From: Lachnospiraceae bacterium
Lineage (GTDB): Bacteria > Bacillota > Clostridia > Lachnospirales > Lachnospiraceae
Direction: 5' to 3'
Assembly (NCBI GenBank): GCA_017625255.1
Contig: JAGALK010000129.1
Coordinates: forward strand, 1 to 36,103
DNA: 36,103 nt
In this document: piece after piece, positions 32,875-36,103 of the stretch
How the letters are laid out: each line of letters begins with the position of its first letter
Numbering within the stretch: the stretch's first letter is position 1
Translations under genes and position numbers: made by a program
Notes under the pieces: generated by a model
Database searches by the model: none
Told to the model about the DNA's origin: nothing
What the model saw: the letters and a program-made list of their open reading frames with translations, nothing else

Positions 32875-34074
32875 ATGCCTATATCTTATTTATGGTATCA
32901 GTACAAACGAAGCTGGAATGTTTTGATACAAACCTGTCTTAGCAGCTTTGCATTATGGATTATAGTAGTCGCAGGTGTGTCTGTATGCAGCATTTTGCTG
33001 CAGCAGACACAGAATGTCTCCACTATCAACATAGGTGTTGTCATTTCAGAAGATGATAATAGAGAGAGGGTTATTGCAAAGTATATTGAATCGATAGAAA
33101 GCGTAAAAGCAATTTGTGATTTCAAGTATATCGAGGAAGATGACGCTATGCGTGGATTAGTATCTGGAGATTTACAGGCTGCAATTATATTGCCAAAGAG
33201 TTTTTATGAGGAGATATATGCAGGAGAAAATATACCGGCACGGGTATGTTTTCCAGAAAATATGACCAGAGAGGGTATTTTTTTTCGGCGTTTGTTGAGT
33301 GCCGGCGTTTCATTAGTCCGGATTTCAGAAGCTGGTGTATATGCTTCTATCGATGAAGCTAAAGTATATGAGATAAATGTTCCATTAAGAGAGGTAGGGG
33401 ATTTAGTAGTAACGCCATTGGTTAAGACAATTTTGTTTCGGGATTTGATTTTTGAAAGAAAGGTGTTTTCGCCATTTGGCTCGATGACAGGTATACAATA
33501 TGCAATAGTATCTTTTTTTATGATATCTCTTCTTATGTATGGTATGAATTTTGATTTCTTATATCAGAAAGATAATAAAGTAATTGAGGAAGTTTTGAGA
33601 ATGAAAGGAGTGTTTGCATTTCACAGAAGTGCTGTTAAAGTCGGTATTATGATAAGTCATATGTTTTTTCTGTCTGCAGTATTGTATGTATTGGCATATT
33701 TTCTCTGTGAATTATTGGAAGTGGAAAATATTTTATTTGATGGAAATGGTCTGCTTTTATTCTTATTAGTTTCAATAGAAGTAGCAGTTTATTATCATGT
33801 CGTGTATTCCCTTGTAAGTGATGGAATACATGGAATGGGAATAGTGTTAATTTGTAATGTTATGATGATTTTAGTGTCAGGAATTGTAATACCGATTCAC
33901 TATTTCTTAGAACCGATAAAAAGAATGGGAGAGATACTTCCGCTGCAAAGATGGAGTACACTAATTTACCAGGCGTTGTTTGATACATGGAATGGTTGGG
34001 ATGTAGCAAAGACAGCAGTTATATTAGCGATTGGAATTTTAGTTGGAGGAATAAGTCAATGCAAAAATACATAA
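32875..34074 (+). CDS. ABC-2-type permease subunit 1
   Basis: About 399 residues with the ABC-2 permease layout: one N-terminal TM helix (LSSFALWIIVVAGVSVCSIL), a large extracytoplasmic domain of about 160 residues (INIGVVISEDDN start, as in ABC-2 YhgE/Pip-like exporters), then five or so TM helices (YAIVSFFMISLLMYGMNF, MFFLSAVLYVLAYFLC, GLLLFLLVSIEVAVYY, IVLICNVMMILVSGIVIPI). The start is uncertain: ATG 32875 avoids overlap but lacks a clear ribosome site, while in-frame ATGs at 32803 and 32815 would overlap the previous gene by 50 to 65 bases. It overlaps permease 2. It probably pairs with it as the two halves of the channel. Confidence 0.78.
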   Translation: MPISYLWYQYKRSWNVLIQTCLSSFALWIIVVAGVSVCSILLQQTQNVSTINIGVVISEDDNRERVIAKYIESIESVKAICDFKYIEEDDAMRGLVSGDLQAAIILPKSFYEEIYAGENIPARVCFPENMTREGIFFRRLLSAGVSLVRISEAGVYASIDEAKVYEINVPLREVGDLVVTPLVKTILFRDLIFERKVFSPFGSMTGIQYAIVSFFMISLLMYGMNFDFLYQKDNKVIEEVLRMKGVFAFHRSAVKVGIMISHMFFLSAVLYVLAYFLCELLEVENILFDGNGLLLFLLVSIEVAVYYHVVYSLVSDGIHGMGIVLICNVMMILVSGIVIPIHYFLEPIKRMGEILPLQRWSTLIYQALFDTWNGWDVAKTAVILAIGILVGGISQCKNT

Positions 34075-35084
34075 TGTGGTATGGACTTCAGCTAAAAGCC
34101 TGGTGCAAAAATACGGTGAATTGGTGTCAACTTTTGGCATTGGTGAGTTTTCTGTTGATTGTTTTTTCTATACAGTTACCCAGTACGGACAGTACAGTTG
34201 TAGGATTGTGCAGGTATGAAGAGGAATATGCAGAAAAAATCTGTAATATTCTAGGCGAAAGCAATGACATGATAATACTAAGAAAATATGATGCCATAGA
34301 AGAAATGAGCAATGATATTCTTGCAGGAAAAATAGAGTGTGGCTTTGTTTTTGCAGAAGATTTTACAAAGTGCTTAGAATCAAGAAATATTGAAAACAGT
34401 ATCACAGTAATGGAACGACCCGGCATGACAGTAGGACATGTTGTGCGGGAGGAATTTTTCGCAGCATATTTTCAAGTGTATGCAGAAGAGATTCTAAAAA
34501 TAGCTGCAGAAGAAATTTTTGTAGAGTCAGATATGGTGCTTGAAAAACTTTTGAATAGATATCGTCAGTATATTAAAAGTGACGAAGTATTTCAAATTGA
34601 GCAGATAACAGTTAAAAACAGAATTACTGATCCTTTGCAAAGGGATGAAATATATCCTGTACAGGGAATGATAGGAATATTGTTTTTCCTGAGTGCCATG
34701 CTGAGGATTGGCGAAAAGTTTAGTCAGAGGAAAATGGTTGTTCAAAAAGCATTAACGAAAAGGGAAAGCAGGATATTTGACGCTTTGGGATATGCAGCTC
34801 AGAATACATTGCCTGTTTTGCTTGCACTGTGTGTAATAGAAATATCCGGTGTCAGCAGAGGATTTTTCTATGAGATGAGTAAAATGCTGGTATTTTTGAT
34901 CTATTGTTATATTTGGGTCTGGTTTGTTTGTAGATATATAAATTCTGCTGCAGCGCATATGACATGGAGCTTGGCGTTTACTATAGCACAGGGAATTATA
35001 CATCCTGTGTTTATAGACATGACAAAGTACTTTTGGGGATTAAGATATATAAAATATCTGTTTCCATTAGGTATATATATTTAG
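34059..35084 (+). CDS. ABC-2-type permease subunit 2
   Basis: A 341-residue protein with the same plan as permease 1: N-terminal TM helix (LLALVSFLLIVFSIQLP), a large outside domain of about 170 residues (STVVGLCRYEEEYAEKICN start) and a C-terminal membrane bundle (GMIGILFFLSAMLRIG, TLPVLLALCVIEI, MLVFLIYCYIWVWFVC, LAFTIAQGIIHPVFI). It is shorter than typical and the bundle appears to have fewer helices than permease 1. ATG 34059 has GGAGG 8 bases upstream and overlaps permease 1 by 16 bases; an upstream in-frame ATG at 33987 lies inside permease 1. The two likely form a heterodimeric exporter with the ATPase at 30760. Confidence 0.75.
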   Translation: MQKYIMWYGLQLKAWCKNTVNWCQLLALVSFLLIVFSIQLPSTDSTVVGLCRYEEEYAEKICNILGESNDMIILRKYDAIEEMSNDILAGKIECGFVFAEDFTKCLESRNIENSITVMERPGMTVGHVVREEFFAAYFQVYAEEILKIAAEEIFVESDMVLEKLLNRYRQYIKSDEVFQIEQITVKNRITDPLQRDEIYPVQGMIGILFFLSAMLRIGEKFSQRKMVVQKALTKRESRIFDALGYAAQNTLPVLLALCVIEISGVSRGFFYEMSKMLVFLIYCYIWVWFVCRYINSAAAHMTWSLAFTIAQGIIHPVFIDMTKYFWGLRYIKYLFPLGIYI

Positions 35085-35102
35085 ACGAGAGAGGGTACAG
35101 AT

Positions 35103-35261
35103 ATGACAGGAGAACTGCATTATTTTGACGGAAAATCAGAAGAAGAGATTGAAAAAAATGTAAGCAGCTATACATATGTTAGGGATGAAATTGTATTATT
35201 TCTGTTCTTGTATATGCTGGAACATATCCATTTGCAGTATTTAGTAGTGTTAATTTCATAG
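35103..35261 (+). pseudogene. Truncated last gene of the signalling operon, interrupted by IS remnant
   Basis: An ATG at 35103 with GAGAGGG upstream starts MTGELHYFDGKSEEEIEKNV and continues into about 52 codons before a stop at 35261. Only the first 28 or so residues look like native, charged protein; from about 35190 onward the DNA is the reverse complement of transposase coding sequence and the translation becomes hydrophobic nonsense. The gene was probably cut by insertion of the IS1634-like element and later deletion. Its original function cannot be read from 28 residues. It would have been co-transcribed with the ABC permeases. Confidence 0.5.
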
Positions 35262-35879
35262 AACTTAGGGTTTCTATGATTTGCTCTGCAGTGTATTTGC
35301 ATCCAATTTTTTTTTCTAGCAGGCGGTAAATTTTCTGCAATTTCACCATCGCTGGTAATAGAAGTCTTTTTGACAAAACGCATTGGATCATTCTGGTTTT
35401 TACCTTTTCTAGGAACTGTGTTGGATTCATGGCGATATCGCGGTCATCTTTTTCAAAGAATGCGTGATAATGTAAGATCGATTTGCTGAGTTTGCTGGAA
35501 GGTGAGAGAATCCTTGCATAAACTAAATCCGTGAGAATTGCATGAAGGTCATATTTATATTTGTGGCGGCTTTTAATTACTCTGCAGATGTTATCGAGAC
35601 GAAGTTCTGTACATAATTCCTGAAGGAATAAATAGCCAGCATGAAAAACATGTGTTTCATTGTGAGGAATGCGGGCAGCCTGAGAAAACTCCACAATAAC
35701 TTTGCCGTTGCGTTGATTATAAAGAGCAGTTTCCTTGACAGCTTCATCTTTAGCCCATGCTATAAGCTTATCCTCATCACCATCAAACTACTCCAGAAGG
35801 GTATTATACTTTCCGAGTTTCTTATAGATACGAGAAGATGATTTGCCATCTTTTTTCTTTTTTCTTTTAAGTATGCCAC
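35190..35879 (-). pseudogene. IS1634-like transposase, heavily degraded
   Basis: Read on the minus strand from GTG 35879 it begins VAYLKEKRKK, then needs one extra base in an A run near 35851 to continue DGKSSSRIYKKLGKYNTLLE, meets an in-frame TAG (35788 to 35790), and continues as FDGDEDKLIAWAKDEA and on through YKYDLHAILTDLVYARILSP. About 35412 it shifts frame to KNQNDPMRFVKKTSITSDGE, and about 35330 it jumps to IYRLLEKKIGCKYTAEQIIE and GYVPAYTRTEI, the C-terminal region of the family. Large central parts, including most of the DDE catalytic domain, are missing. The order and motifs fit IS1634/IS4-superfamily transposases known from Clostridia. It is non-functional. Confidence 0.65.
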
Positions 35880-35990
35880 ACTATTATAAACAAGTATATA
35901 TAAAAACGAGAATTTTGACATAAAAAATGCAGATTTTATGTGAATCGACCTGCGAGCATTTTTTCTAATATTCAACTGTCAAACTCCCGG
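35190..35990 (-). mobile_element. Remnant of an IS1634-family insertion sequence
   Basis: The element covers the transposase pseudogene and its upstream end. A likely outer end lies near 35969 to 35990, where the minus strand reads CTACCCGGGAGTTTGACAG, typical in style of an IS terminal repeat. The other end is lost with the 3' part of the transposase, so inverted repeats and a target-site duplication cannot be checked. A subterminal hairpin (ACATAAAA with TTTTATGT, 35918 to 35941) lies between the end and the start codon. Confidence 0.5.
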
Positions 35991-36023
35991 GTAGTAGAAA
36001 TGCTATCCTTTGGTATTTTTGTT

Positions 36024-36052
36024 TTGCCAAGTAGCAAGAAATCCAGTATACT
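36024..36052 (+). promoter_or_regulatory. Strong sigma-A-type promoter for the gene at the right edge
   Basis: TTGCCA (36024 to 36029), a 17-bp spacer and TATACT (36047 to 36052). It has the same spacing and an identical -10 box as the promoter at 8513. It starts a new transcription unit after the IS remnant. Confidence 0.7.
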
Positions 36053-36093
36053 ATAGTAAAATCCAGTTAATAATTTCAGGGAGGTGATTTCTA

Positions 36094-36103
36094 ATGGCAA
36101 GAA
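36094..36103 (+). CDS. Start of a gene cut off by the window edge
   Basis: ATG 36094 is preceded by GGGAGGTGAT at 9-base spacing and by the promoter at 36024. Only Met-Ala-Arg and one further base are visible, so the product cannot be identified. Confidence 0.5.

Noticed and set aside
35641..35841. Short + frame at the right end
   Set aside because: It is the reverse side of the degraded transposase and shows no ribosome site.

Overview
The window looks like an AT-rich, low-GC Gram-positive chromosome, most likely a gut Clostridia member of the Lachnospiraceae type. The basis is near-consensus AGGAGG ribosome sites, dense co-directional operons, and type VII secretion (T7SS) parts of the Firmicutes kind. 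Almost every gene lies on the + strand, and the only minus-strand coding traces belong to a decayed transposase at the right end. No RNA genes or CRISPR array were seen.

Region A (1 to about 8440) is a T7SS substrate and accessory operon. It holds the end of an unidentified protein, an EsaB/YukD-like ubiquitin-fold protein, a coiled-coil protein and five consecutive WXG100 (ESAT-6-like) proteins. Two effector-like modules follow, each pairing a long helical protein with a DUF4176 protein and a small membrane protein. Between the modules sits a membrane-anchored trypsin-fold protein with a cytosolic FHA domain, in which all three catalytic positions appear substituted. The core ATPase EssC is not in the window and may lie to the left.

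Region B (8513 to about 35260) starts at a clear promoter (TTGCGA, 17 bp, TATACT) after a short hairpin terminator. It is a very dense Ser/Thr phospho-signalling operon. It has five FHA proteins (one carrying an extracellular VWA domain, one four-TM, one with a DUF6382-like N-terminus, two with zinc ribbons), two PP2C phosphatases and five protein-kinase-fold proteins. Four of the kinases begin with a zinc ribbon. Three are transmembrane with different outside domains: a solute-binding-protein-like domain, an unassigned domain and PASTA-like repeats. A 1436-residue exported Ig-like protein lies between kinases 1 and 2. At least one kinase looks like a pseudokinase, and the last carries a degenerate second N-lobe. 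The operon continues with a zinc-ribbon/TM protein carrying half of a sugar-binding fold, a coiled-coil zinc-ribbon protein, and an ABC-2-type ATPase with two permeases and a single-pass membrane protein.

Region C (about 35103 to 36103) holds a truncated last gene of that operon, a heavily deleted IS1634-like element on the minus strand, and then a strong promoter and ribosome site for a gene that starts 10 bases before the window ends.

Working model (inference): extracellular ligands are sensed by the receptor kinases. The signal is passed as phosphothreonine to the FHA adaptors, several of which carry acidic-Thr-hydrophobic motifs beside their FHA domains, and is reset by the two PP2C enzymes. 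The output would be control of the neighbouring T7SS and possibly the ABC exporter.
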